A DNA stretch of 8,255 nt from Chloroflexota bacterium (GCA_005881995.1 VBHV01000540.1:1-8255), one strand, 5' to 3'. Numbered from the stretch's first letter, positions 1 to 6,005 are shown. Translations and numbers: made by a program. The notes: generated by a model not told the origin, from the sequence alone.

Positions 1-74
1 AGCAAGCACAACATCCCTACAGAGGGGATAAGGAAAGGTTCAGGCCGTGTGCGAGTATATCCAATTTTGAACAT
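1..74 (-). CDS. 5' end of an unidentified leftward gene (partial)
   Basis: The minus strand carries an ATG at 74-72 preceded by a textbook Shine-Dalgarno sequence, AAGAGGAG (complement of 83-90), with an 8-nt spacer. The frame stays open to the window edge: 24 codons plus two bases, beginning MFKIGYTRTRPEPF. I do not recognise the product from so few residues. The first residues are mixed basic and aromatic and there is no clear signal peptide. The gene has the same orientation as the cytochrome-like gene upstream, but 357 bp and a large inverted repeat separate them, so it probably has its own promoter. A CRP-type box at 210-225 is the best candidate control site. The call rests on the ribosome binding site and the open frame, not on homology. 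Confidence 0.55.
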   Translation of the reverse strand, partial: MFKIGYTRTRPEPFLIPSVGMLCL

Positions 75-209
75 ATATAAAACTCCTCTTGTAACTCATA
101 TTGTAAATGCCGCTTTTAGGAAGAACATAGCATGCGCCTGCGTGTAGCCGATGTATTCAACCGCATTATTTAAGGGACGTCCGCCACGCGCGAATCACTC
201 CCGAAAAAA

Positions 210-225
210 TGTGAAGTTGTTCACA
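210..225. promoter_or_regulatory. CRP/FNR-family type operator (TGTGA-N6-TCACA)
   Basis: The sequence TGTGAAGTTGTTCACA is a perfect dyad that matches the classical CRP core TGTGA-N6-TCACA in all ten defined positions, and TGTGAA/TTCACA pairs over six bases. An A-rich run lies directly to its left. The nearest downstream gene is the leftward partial gene at 74-1. If the weak minus-strand AATAAT at 170-165 is its -10, the dyad centre would sit about 60 bp upstream of the start of transcription, a usual class I activator position. The match is seen directly; the regulator and target are inferred. Confidence 0.45.
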
Positions 226-297
226 CACTTGCAAGCTGGGGAATCGGGTTCAAGCCCACGAAGGAATGGGGGGTTGTTGGTCAGTGGCCAACAAATG

Positions 298-391
298 CCA
301 GGGCGACCGCGAGGGTCGCCCGTACAATACTGCGTTGCTTGTATTACACGAAGTACGTGTACTGTACGGGCGACCCTCGCGGTCGCCCTGG
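298..391. repeat. Nested 33-bp inverted repeat (GGGCGACC/GGTCGCCC type)
   Basis: Arms at 298-330 and 359-391 are reverse complements over 33 bases with one mismatch (A326 against G in the partner), separated by 28 nt. Each arm is itself a hairpin, GGGCGACC-GCGAG-GGTCGCCC, so the element can fold as one long stem or as two small ones. It lies 41 bp past the stop of the cytochrome-like gene, where it could act as a transcription terminator or mRNA-stabilising structure, although no U-tract follows. Structure and location resemble dispersed intergenic palindromes (REP or MITE-like) in Ktedonobacteria. Copy number cannot be judged from one window. Confidence 0.8.
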
Positions 392-431
392 TAATAATTC
401 ACTGGATAGACGCGTTAGAGTGTGAAAAGCA

Positions 432-1313
432 TCAATAATGCAGCACCAGCATCTTCCACAACTCCACGATGCTGTGATACGAGATGATTCCAAGTGCAAT
501 GCACGCCAGGGGGATGTGAATGTAGCGCCAGGTGCGAATGATCAGGCGCGCACGCTGCTGGCGTTGCAGCGAACGCCCAAGCCGGGCGCGTTCGCCGAGT
601 ACCTCGTAGGCCCGCTCAAAGTCTCCGACCTCCTGGGGGGCCAGTACTGGAAGGAGGTCAGGCAGCGCGGCTTTATGACGCAGCGCCTGTTCGCAGAACT
701 GCTGGAATAGGGCAGATTTGCCCGCTCGCAGCCGCCCAATCGTCAATGAGAGCTCGTGCATCCGCTCCTCGATGGAACGGGTGATCCCCACGCCGTTGGT
801 GTCGGCCTCGGCAGCGATCACCCGCGCCTGCCACATATCGAGCAGGCGGCCCACGACTCCCGTCAGCACCAGCAGCAGCAGCGCGTACATAGCTGTGGTA
901 CCATAATCGGCTTCGGTGAAACGATCCGCTAAGAATGAGAAATCATGCGTAATGTTTTGATAACCTTCATGCATGAATACAATGAGGATACTGATAACGC
1001 CAAACCAGGTATGGACCCAGAGCCAGCTCTGCACTTTTCCAGGTAATCCCCGCGCAAAACGACGGCGTAGGGTATAGGCAGTGACAACCAGTACAAGTAC
1101 AAAGGCAACAATACCGAAATCACGGAAAGGGTCGGTAGCTGGATCTGCGAACTGTGTAGTGAGGGCATTACGGTCTATCAGATAGACCGAGCCATAGATT
1201 ACCAGTGAAGCCAGCAGAAAAAGCCAGTTGAGCTTAGAACCGGGCGTTCTCCAGATGCGCCGTATCGTGCGTGGTTGCGTCGGTGATTTCGCGGCTTGGG
1301 CCATTGGTCTCAT
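432..1313 (-). CDS. Dihaem b-type-like cytochrome, five-helix membrane protein
   Basis: This 293-residue integral membrane protein has about five hydrophobic helices: residues 29-46, 66-82, 97-116, 139-157 and 265-285. Helix 3 carries His101 and His115, and helix 5 carries His266 and His280. Both pairs are exactly 14 residues apart, the spacing by which cytochrome b-type proteins hold two stacked haems between two helices. A charged, probably helical soluble segment (about 160-260) separates helices 4 and 5. The likely role is electron transfer between a soluble Fe-S or flavin partner and the quinone pool; this is inferred from geometry, since I cannot name the family. The gene follows the oxidoreductase and Fe-S genes on the same strand, with a transposon remnant in between. 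The ATG at 1313 has no clear Shine-Dalgarno sequence; the alternative ATG at 1304 is only slightly better. The insertion may have removed its normal translation signal. Confidence 0.7.
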   Translation of the reverse strand: MRPMAQAAKSPTQPRTIRRIWRTPGSKLNWLFLLASLVIYGSVYLIDRNALTTQFADPATDPFRDFGIVAFVLVLVVTAYTLRRRFARGLPGKVQSWLWVHTWFGVISILIVFMHEGYQNITHDFSFLADRFTEADYGTTAMYALLLLVLTGVVGRLLDMWQARVIAAEADTNGVGITRSIEERMHELSLTIGRLRAGKSALFQQFCEQALRHKAALPDLLPVLAPQEVGDFERAYEVLGERARLGRSLQRQQRARLIIRTWRYIHIPLACIALGIISYHSIVELWKMLVLHY

Positions 1314-1320
1314 AAAACAT

Positions 1321-1367
1321 GCGGCGTGCAGACCCGTCCCCGTTTACAGGACGGGAGGAAACGCCGC
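1321..1367 (-). repeat. Imperfect nested hairpin at the end of the IscB-type remnant
   Basis: An outer stem GCGGCGT (1321-1327) pairs with ACGCCGC (1361-1367). Within it, CCCGTCC (1333-1339) pairs with GGACGGG (1349-1355). The structure overlaps the last codons and stop of the IscB-like frame. Subterminal hairpins at the 3' side of the nuclease gene are typical of IS200/IS605-type ends, so I read it as the right end of the element. The element boundary would lie close to 1320, only a few bases before the start codon of the cytochrome-like gene. Confidence 0.55.
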
Positions 1368-1655
1368 TCTCCTTTCTACTAACGAAGCCGAAGCCTTCTG
1401 CACGACGCTCAGCTTTTTGTAACTGGCACTGGCACTGACCTTTGTTCCGTCCAGGGTGCGGAGATCAAAGTAGCCACTGCTCCTCCTTCCAAAGACAAAA
1501 CAGGTGACGTGTTCGTATTTTACGCAATCGAACAAACGAAAGCCATGGACATACTTGGGAGCCGTATGGCGCTGCCGCCTTCCGCCTTTTCTGATAGCCG
1601 CTTTGTGCAGTTGTCGGTTATTTCTGCGCACGTACTTGATGAGATACCACGTGCC
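1344..1655 (-). pseudogene. iscB: 3' fragment of an IscB-type RNA-guided nuclease gene
   Basis: From about 1655 to a TAA at 1346-1344 the minus strand encodes roughly 103 residues resembling the C-terminal part of IscB proteins of IS200/IS605-type elements. Visible hallmarks are RRNNRQLHK followed by a Lys/Gly/Arg-rich stretch, then GFRLFDCVKYE, CFVFGRRSSGYFDLR, LDGTKV and a closing SYKKL segment. The RuvC and HNH catalytic parts, and the upstream guide-RNA region, are absent. The same frame stays open upstream to an ATG at 1811, but that part is the shadow of the Fe-S gene and is not IscB. The fragment is therefore a dead remnant fused end-on to the Fe-S gene. It explains why that gene loses its cysteine motifs abruptly. 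The family assignment is from memory of the C-terminal pattern; a TnpB-related tail is less likely because no zinc-ribbon or DRD motif is present. Confidence 0.7.
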
Positions 1656-3901
1656 ATCGAAGCACGCCAGTGGGGGTGTCGCGCGATGCCCGCGCGGCTG
1701 CACAGCATGCACACAGGGTCCTGGCATTGGCGGCAGGCGGTAGCGATGCTGATATTCCCGATCACCATGCCCTTGCGGTTCATGCGCGAATGCCCATGCC
1801 GCCGGGTGCACGCCTCTTCACATTCATCGCAATGAATGCACTTGTCGAGATCGATCACCAGCACCTCGGTCCCCTCTACGACGCCATCGCTGACCAGCGA
1901 ATGCAGCCCTGCCTGGACATTGTGGTCGGCAGGACTACGAGTAGGCTTGAAATGTTGCAGCGACCCGCTTGAAATAACGTAGCCCTGGGTAGCCACGGCT
2001 GTCTCGATATATTCCTGCAAGCGCAGAGAGAAGCGCTGATTGACCTCTGGATAGCGCTGGAACAGCGCCAGCAATACGGAACGCGGCACCCTGGCCACGC
2101 GGCAGCGATTGATAGTGGTCGCCGTGACAGCGCGACCATCGCCCAGCGAGTCAAGGCCACCCACGAAGTAGTCACCTCCCTGGCGATAGGCGATGATACG
2201 CTCGCTGCCCCGTTCCGTTCTCTCGGCCGTATGCCGCGCCACTTTGACAAAACCCTCTAGCAGAATATGCAGCGTCTCGCGTGATGGGCGTCCTCCCTCG
2301 TCTTCAGCAAAGAGTTGCTCGTTGCGTTCATACTGCTGAACAACTGCCTGGCGGATCAGCGCTTGCATATCGGCATCGGCGACCCCCTGGAACATCGCCA
2401 GGCGTTTCAGGATGGACTTCAACGAGCGGGCGTTATTGAATTTCTCGAAGTGGCTGCGTACGCCGGGGACAATCTCCATCAGGCGCTGCATGACCTGCTC
2501 TGGCACCTGCACTACCAAAGCGGGTGTCTGGGCGCGTGCTGATGCTTTGTACGGGTGCCCCGTGAGCATTCCATCCTCTCCCAGGTATTCTCCGCGCCGG
2601 AGAATGGCTACCGGTAGCTCCGTGTTCTCACTATCGGTGGCGGTCAATTCCAGGCGACCCTCCAGTACCAGGTACAGGTCGCGCCCGTACTCGCCTTCGC
2701 GAATCATCACCTCTCCCGGCGCAAGGATGGATTGTTTTGAGGCTGCGACGATGTGCAGCAGGTAGTTATCGGATATCTGCTGTGGATCGAGGAAAATCGT
2801 CTGCTCGCGCAGGCGGCTTATGAGCATGGCGACCGTCCAACCCCCAGGTAACATCTCGGCCACGCGCTTCATATCCGGCTTCGCATTCCAGGAGACGCCG
2901 AGGCGCTGTTTCAGCGATAGCATCAACAGGTCACGGTGATTATCAACCGGGCAAACGGGGACGCAGGAGCCGCACATGATGCACTCGTGCGTGAAACGCG
3001 CCACCTGCGGCGCAACCGTCTCCGAAATAGTGGCATGATTGAGCAGTGCGATCGTCACCTGCGATGACATCGGCACCGGGCAGGCATCCATACAACGATC
3101 ACAACCGATGCATATATCAATCTCAAACCGGATGCGTTCCTCACCCAATCCCTGCACTGCACGGCGATGCTCAAGCCCGCCCACAACTGGCTCTTTCGCT
3201 TTTTGGACGGAATGGGCCGTATCAACCATACTCTTTCTTATAGCCTGACTGGATATAACCGTTGAGTCTTTCGATATGCTTGATTGTGATGCCTGTGGGA
3301 CAGCGCTCGCAATATCGCTGGCTGGCTGCTCCCTCACCTGCTTCTGGAGATGAGAGAAGTAGAGGAGCGTATTGCCCAGGACTATGCGATCCCCGTGTGA
3401 GAGATGATAGGGATTGTTGATCTTCACTTTGTTCAAGAACACACCGTAGCGACTGTTCAGGTCGCGCACATAGAAACCATCGGGGGCGCTGAATAGCTCG
3501 GCATGCTGGCGTGAAGAGGAGGGATCATCTAGCATAATGTCATTCGCTTTGTCGCGTCCCAGCGTATAGCGCCGTCCAGATTCGAGAGAGATCACCCGAG
3601 GAGGTGCATCTGGCCCAACTAGGACTACCGACGGCGTATCTTGAAGGTTGCGCAGGATGTTTGTGGGGATGATACGCGACACGCTGGCATGTAGTTCTGA
3701 ACCCTCGACATGCAAAAAGCTGGTAGTCGATGGCGCGGGTGTAGCATGGCTGTTGTTCGACGCGCGATGGCGTAGCTCGAAGCGGAATTGCGCATCGCCA
3801 AAACGCACGTGGTCATGATGGCGCAGAGTGTAGGCGTTCTCGTGCTCGAGGGATGCATCATTAACGAACGTGCCATTGGAACTGCCTCTATCGCGCAGCA
3901 A
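1520..3901 (-). CDS. FHA / 4Fe-4S / cNMP-binding-like redox protein, broken at both ends
   Basis: Numbering is from the TTG at 3901 (793 codons). In order: the second half of an FHA domain (1-45, with SSNGTFVN); a complete FHA domain (about 95-185; GR 115-116, SRQH 130-133); a linker; a two-cluster ferredoxin segment (Cys264, 267, 270, 274 and Cys307, 310, 313, 317); two CRP-like cyclic-nucleotide-binding folds (about 385-475 and 500-620); and a second Fe-S region (Cys688, 691, 694, 698 and Cys723, 726, 731, 734). The frame shows FHA coding further upstream, IGRQAGV then SRLHAEI, reaching at least 3991, so 3901 is not the natural start. No ATG, GTG or TTG exists between the upstream stop (4042) and 3901. 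Homologous coding ends near Pro743 (about 1673); the last 50 residues are out-of-frame IscB DNA. The protein was presumably a cytoplasmic electron carrier between the flavoprotein and the membrane cytochrome. Its C-terminal clusters are now probably incomplete. Confidence 0.75.
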   Translation of the reverse strand: MLRDRGSSNGTFVNDASLEHENAYTLRHHDHVRFGDAQFRFELRHRASNNSHATPAPSTTSFLHVEGSELHASVSRIIPTNILRNLQDTPSVVLVGPDAPPRVISLESGRRYTLGRDKANDIMLDDPSSSRQHAELFSAPDGFYVRDLNSRYGVFLNKVKINNPYHLSHGDRIVLGNTLLYFSHLQKQVREQPASDIASAVPQASQSSISKDSTVISSQAIRKSMVDTAHSVQKAKEPVVGGLEHRRAVQGLGEERIRFEIDICIGCDRCMDACPVPMSSQVTIALLNHATISETVAPQVARFTHECIMCGSCVPVCPVDNHRDLLMLSLKQRLGVSWNAKPDMKRVAEMLPGGWTVAMLISRLREQTIFLDPQQISDNYLLHIVAASKQSILAPGEVMIREGEYGRDLYLVLEGRLELTATDSENTELPVAILRRGEYLGEDGMLTGHPYKASARAQTPALVVQVPEQVMQRLMEIVPGVRSHFEKFNNARSLKSILKRLAMFQGVADADMQALIRQAVVQQYERNEQLFAEDEGGRPSRETLHILLEGFVKVARHTAERTERGSERIIAYRQGGDYFVGGLDSLGDGRAVTATTINRCRVARVPRSVLLALFQRYPEVNQRFSLRLQEYIETAVATQGYVISSGSLQHFKPTRSPADHNVQAGLHSLVSDGVVEGTEVLVIDLDKCIHCDECEEACTRRHGHSRMNRKGMVIGNISIATACRQCQDPVCMLCSRAGIARHPHWRASMARGISSSTCAEITDNCTKRLSEKAEGGSAIRLPSMSMAFVCSIA

Positions 3902-3987
3902 GTACGCGCCGTCAGTGCAAGTAATCTCGGCGTGGAGCCGTGAAACCGAACTATGCTCGATCAGGAGTGAGACGCCTGCCTGCCGAC

Positions 3988-5412
3988 CTATCGCAGAAAG
4001 GCATCGACATCTTTCGGTATGAAACCGCTTGCGTATGCTTCACCTGTCAGCGTCGGCGTATCGATCGCTCCCGAACTATATCCTCCGGCTCTATCTGTTG
4101 TATGAATGTTCAGAACAGGACCGGGCGTTTGATGTTGATCGAGCCACGCATCCAGTGAGAAGTCATCGGCGAACAGTCGGTTGGCAACCGGCACCAGGTT
4201 CACGCGGTGATCGATGGCACGTTTGAAGGCCAGTGCCTGCTCGCGATTTCCCAGCAGGAGCGCGCCAACAATCACGCCGTTTTTGAGTATAGCTTTGCGG
4301 TAGTTGCGCGGCAGGGGTTCGGCGATGACCTCCTGATAACCCGCGGCAGGCGGGCGCGTCGTTAGCCCTACAGAAACAAAATCCAGCCCGTATAAGAAGG
4401 TAGCGTTGTAGTAATGCCTATAGCCAGGGCTGGTTGCTGCCGGTGAACGGGGGTAAAATGGATGCGACGGGTTGAGCAGGCCGAGCATAGTATGGGCTGC
4501 GATCTGCGCCTGTTGGATGGCGGGAAACCACTGTCCCAACACACGTGTGCGCCCCGTAAACTCATCGGTGGTTTCTGTCACGTCGCCGGCCGCGTAGATA
4601 TTTGGCACGCTGCTTCGCATACCGTTGTCAACCTTGACGCCGCGTCCGCAGGCGATACCGCTGGCGCGGATGAAGTCAATCAATGGCTCGATGCCGATGG
4701 CAATCAACGCCAACTCACATGGTATGCGCTCTCCACGGGTCGTAATGACGGAAGAAACCTGGCCATTTTTGCCGACAATCTCGCTGATTTCTTCTCCGGT
4801 GCGCACATCAATGCCATCCCGGCGTTCTTCCTGCAGCACCATATCTGAGGCGACCGGATCAAGCACCTCGGACCAGAGAGTATTACCCCGTAAGAGATGC
4901 GTCACCTGGTAGCCGCGATGCCTTAGGGTTTCCGCGCTCTCCAGCGCCAGTGTGCCGCTGCCGCATACCACCATGCGGTTGACATGCTCCAGGCGGCGCA
5001 GGATTTCCTGGTAGTCAGCGACGGTGCGCAGCGTAGACACACCCGCCAGGTTGAGGCCGGGGCAGGAGAGCGAACGGGGGCGCGCGCCGTTGGCAAGCAG
5101 CAGTGAATCGTAACCGATACGCTTGCCATTCTGAAGCTGCGCGAAGCTCTGCGAGGCGTTGATGCCGACTATGCGCCCGGGTAGAAAAGGGATGTGCTGC
5201 TCCTGGTAAAATGTCGCGGGCCGTGCCCACAGCTTCTCTTCCGGTAGGCGTCCACCAAGATAATCCTTGAGCGCGGGACGATAGTAGGCAGGAAAGGGAT
5301 CATCCGCGACGATGGTGATCGAACAGGCTGCGTCTTCAGCGCGTAGTATTTCGGCAGCAGTCACCCCTGTAATACCATTGCCGATAATCACAAACGATTG
5401 CTGTTGTCCCAT
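3988..5412 (-). CDS. NAD(P)/FAD-dependent oxidoreductase
   Basis: This 474-residue flavoprotein belongs to the pyridine nucleotide-disulphide oxidoreductase fold, closest in style to NirB-type and rubredoxin/ferredoxin reductase-like enzymes. The FAD Rossmann motif is G11-N-G13-I-T-G16 with Ala19-Ala20, then ANGARPR at 107-113. The NAD(P) motif is CGSGTLALE at 150-158, and the second FAD motif is YAAGDV at 273-278. The C-terminal part (about 330-415, with YRKAILKNG) matches the reductase tail domain. There is no CxxC redox disulphide, BFD [2Fe-2S] domain or rubredoxin fusion, so electrons must pass to a separate partner. The Fe-S protein just downstream, whose coding overlaps the 3' end, is the obvious candidate. 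The ATG at 5412 has AGGAG six bases upstream, which fixes the start. It heads the leftward gene set and is probably transcribed from the region 5413-5650. Confidence 0.88.
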   Translation of the reverse strand: MGQQQSFVIIGNGITGVTAAEILRAEDAACSITIVADDPFPAYYRPALKDYLGGRLPEEKLWARPATFYQEQHIPFLPGRIVGINASQSFAQLQNGKRIGYDSLLLANGARPRSLSCPGLNLAGVSTLRTVADYQEILRRLEHVNRMVVCGSGTLALESAETLRHRGYQVTHLLRGNTLWSEVLDPVASDMVLQEERRDGIDVRTGEEISEIVGKNGQVSSVITTRGERIPCELALIAIGIEPLIDFIRASGIACGRGVKVDNGMRSSVPNIYAAGDVTETTDEFTGRTRVLGQWFPAIQQAQIAAHTMLGLLNPSHPFYPRSPAATSPGYRHYYNATFLYGLDFVSVGLTTRPPAAGYQEVIAEPLPRNYRKAILKNGVIVGALLLGNREQALAFKRAIDHRVNLVPVANRLFADDFSLDAWLDQHQTPGPVLNIHTTDRAGGYSSGAIDTPTLTGEAYASGFIPKDVDAFLR

Positions 5413-5542
5413 CGATTACTCCTGCTTGTATAAACCTGAGACCAGCCTGAATTTGCTCGGAAGAATGCAGGTCTATTTGTACCTGATGCGCAGTTTGTAT
5501 TTCATAAGAGTTTTTATTAGATAGAGACATGCGCATTGATCA

Positions 5543-5618
5543 CGATACTCTGGTATGTAGCGTACTGTATCGTCATGTTTCAGGCAAGAAAACGGTACTC
5601 TTGTACCGGCACTCTTAC
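5543..5618. promoter_or_regulatory. Two related dyads, candidate repressor or activator operators
   Basis: CGGTAC-TCTT-GTACCG (5593-5608) is a perfect 6-bp inverted repeat. CGATACTCTGGTATGT (5543-5558) is an imperfect version, with ATAC and GTAT pairing around TCTG, and it sits exactly 50 bp away, close to five helical turns. A degenerate half copy GGCACTCTT follows at 5608-5616, repeating GGTACTCTT of 5594-5602. The cluster lies between the divergent genes and upstream of the rightward promoter, so a shared dimeric regulator is plausible. The regulator is unknown. Confidence 0.4.
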
Positions 5619-5660
5619 TTCTTTTCCGATTTAACACAGCTCCCTCAGCATTTCTGGCCT

Positions 5661-5690
5661 TTGAGTGAACATCTAACTATGGGGTATAAT
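5661..5690 (+). promoter_or_regulatory. Sigma-70/A-type promoter of the small membrane protein gene
   Basis: TTGAGT (5661-5666) and a perfect TATAAT (5685-5690) are separated by 18 bp. Transcription would begin near 5697, giving a leader of about 55 nt before the ATG at 5752. This is the clearest promoter in the window. Confidence 0.7.
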
Positions 5691-5751
5691 TCATCCATTG
5701 AACATAGCGGTATTCAGGCCGGGTTGTCTGTTTAGAGAGGTATTATTACGT

Positions 5752-5916
5752 ATGGATTTGATTGAGAAGTTACTATCAACACCTGCTACATCATCGGTGG
5801 CGCCCCCCGTCGGCGTTATCTTGCTGATCTTGATTCCATTCATCATAGTTGGTCTTGTTGTGGGCACTGTCTTCTTTATGCGCCGTCGGCAGAAGCGCCA
5901 TATGCGGGATATTTGA
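5752..5916 (+). CDS. Small single-helix membrane protein, 54 residues
   Basis: The ATG at 5752 follows GAGAGG (5735-5740) with an 11-nt gap and sits downstream of a strong promoter. The product has a short N-terminal segment with two acidic residues (MDLIEKLL), a Ser/Thr/Pro/Ala stretch, one hydrophobic helix at about residues 20-43 (VGVILLILIPF onward), and a strongly basic tail with MRRRQKRHMR. By the positive-inside rule the tail should be cytoplasmic and the N-terminus outside. I do not recognise the family. An in-frame TTG at 5698 would add 18 residues but coincides with the predicted transcription start and lacks a ribosome binding site, so I reject it. The gene stands alone, ending at the hairpin 5947-6005. 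Promoter, ribosome binding site, hydrophobic helix and terminator together make it a believable gene. Confidence 0.65.
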   Translation: MDLIEKLLSTPATSSVAPPVGVILLILIPFIIVGLVVGTVFFMRRRQKRHMRDI

Positions 5917-5946
5917 GTGGATAACCTGCATCGATATAAAGCGCAA

Positions 5947-6005
5947 CAACCCCTGGTCGGCCTCTGCTGCCATACCTGACAGTAGCAGAGGCCAACCAGG
6001 GGTTG
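5947..6005. terminator. Bidirectional terminator hairpin between convergent genes
   Basis: Arms at 5947-5968 and 5984-6005 are 22 bp, with a 15-nt loop and one mismatch (C5957 opposite A5995). In the minus-strand RNA that position becomes a G-U wobble, so the stem is continuous for the glutamine synthetase-family transcript and interrupted for the plus transcript. No long U-tract follows on either side; the minus side has a modest TTGTTGCGCTTTAT. It lies 31 bp past the small gene's stop and 42 bp past the convergent gene's stop. Confidence 0.7.

Larger units (their letters stand above)
75..431. other. Non-coding region between two leftward genes
   Basis: I find no convincing gene here; plus-strand frames across it are made largely of the inverted repeat. 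Contents from left to right: the ribosome binding site of the leftward partial gene (83-90); possible minus-strand -10 elements TACAAT (105-100) and AATAAT (170-165), neither with a good -35; a CRP-type box (210-225); a small perfect hairpin TTGTTGG-7 nt-CCAACAA (274-294); and the nested 33-bp inverted repeat (298-391). The stretch is presumably the 3' end region of the cytochrome-like transcript followed by the promoter of the next gene. Confidence 0.6.
5413..5751. other. Divergent intergenic regulatory region
   Basis: This stretch separates the leftward oxidoreductase from the rightward small membrane protein gene. It holds the oxidoreductase ribosome binding site (complement of 5419-5423), a pair of related dyads (5543-5558 and 5593-5608) and a strong rightward promoter (5661-5690). 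I see no convincing leftward promoter; several AT-rich -10-like hexamers lie around 5500-5530 without a matching -35. Short frames here look fortuitous. Confidence 0.55.

Noticed and set aside
240..260. GGGTTCAAGCCC resembling a tRNA T-arm
   Set aside because: Only three base pairs form, the loop is the wrong size for a T-loop stem of five, and no acceptor, D or anticodon arms are found around it.
215..295. Possible guide-RNA end of a TnpB/IscB element (GGAATCGGGTTCAAGCCCACG)
   Set aside because: It looks superficially like such RNA ends, but no nuclease gene is adjacent and the fold is weak. I could not support it by eye.
151..438. Plus-strand frame of 95 codons
   Set aside because: About a third of it is the GGGCGACC inverted repeat, it has no ribosome binding site, and the residues show no family features.
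438..906. Plus-strand frames opposite the cytochrome-like gene
   Set aside because: Shadow frames; the minus strand carries a coherent membrane protein with paired histidines.
1656..1811. Upstream part of the frame that contains the IscB fragment
   Set aside because: It reads the Fe-S gene in another frame; the cysteine-rich minus-strand coding explains this DNA.
5536..5550. FNR-like half site TTGATCACGAT
   Set aside because: The second half matches only two of five positions of ATCAA, too weak to call.
5529..5735. Plus-strand frame of 68 codons in the intergenic region
   Set aside because: It runs across the operators and promoter, has no ribosome binding site, and no recognisable features.
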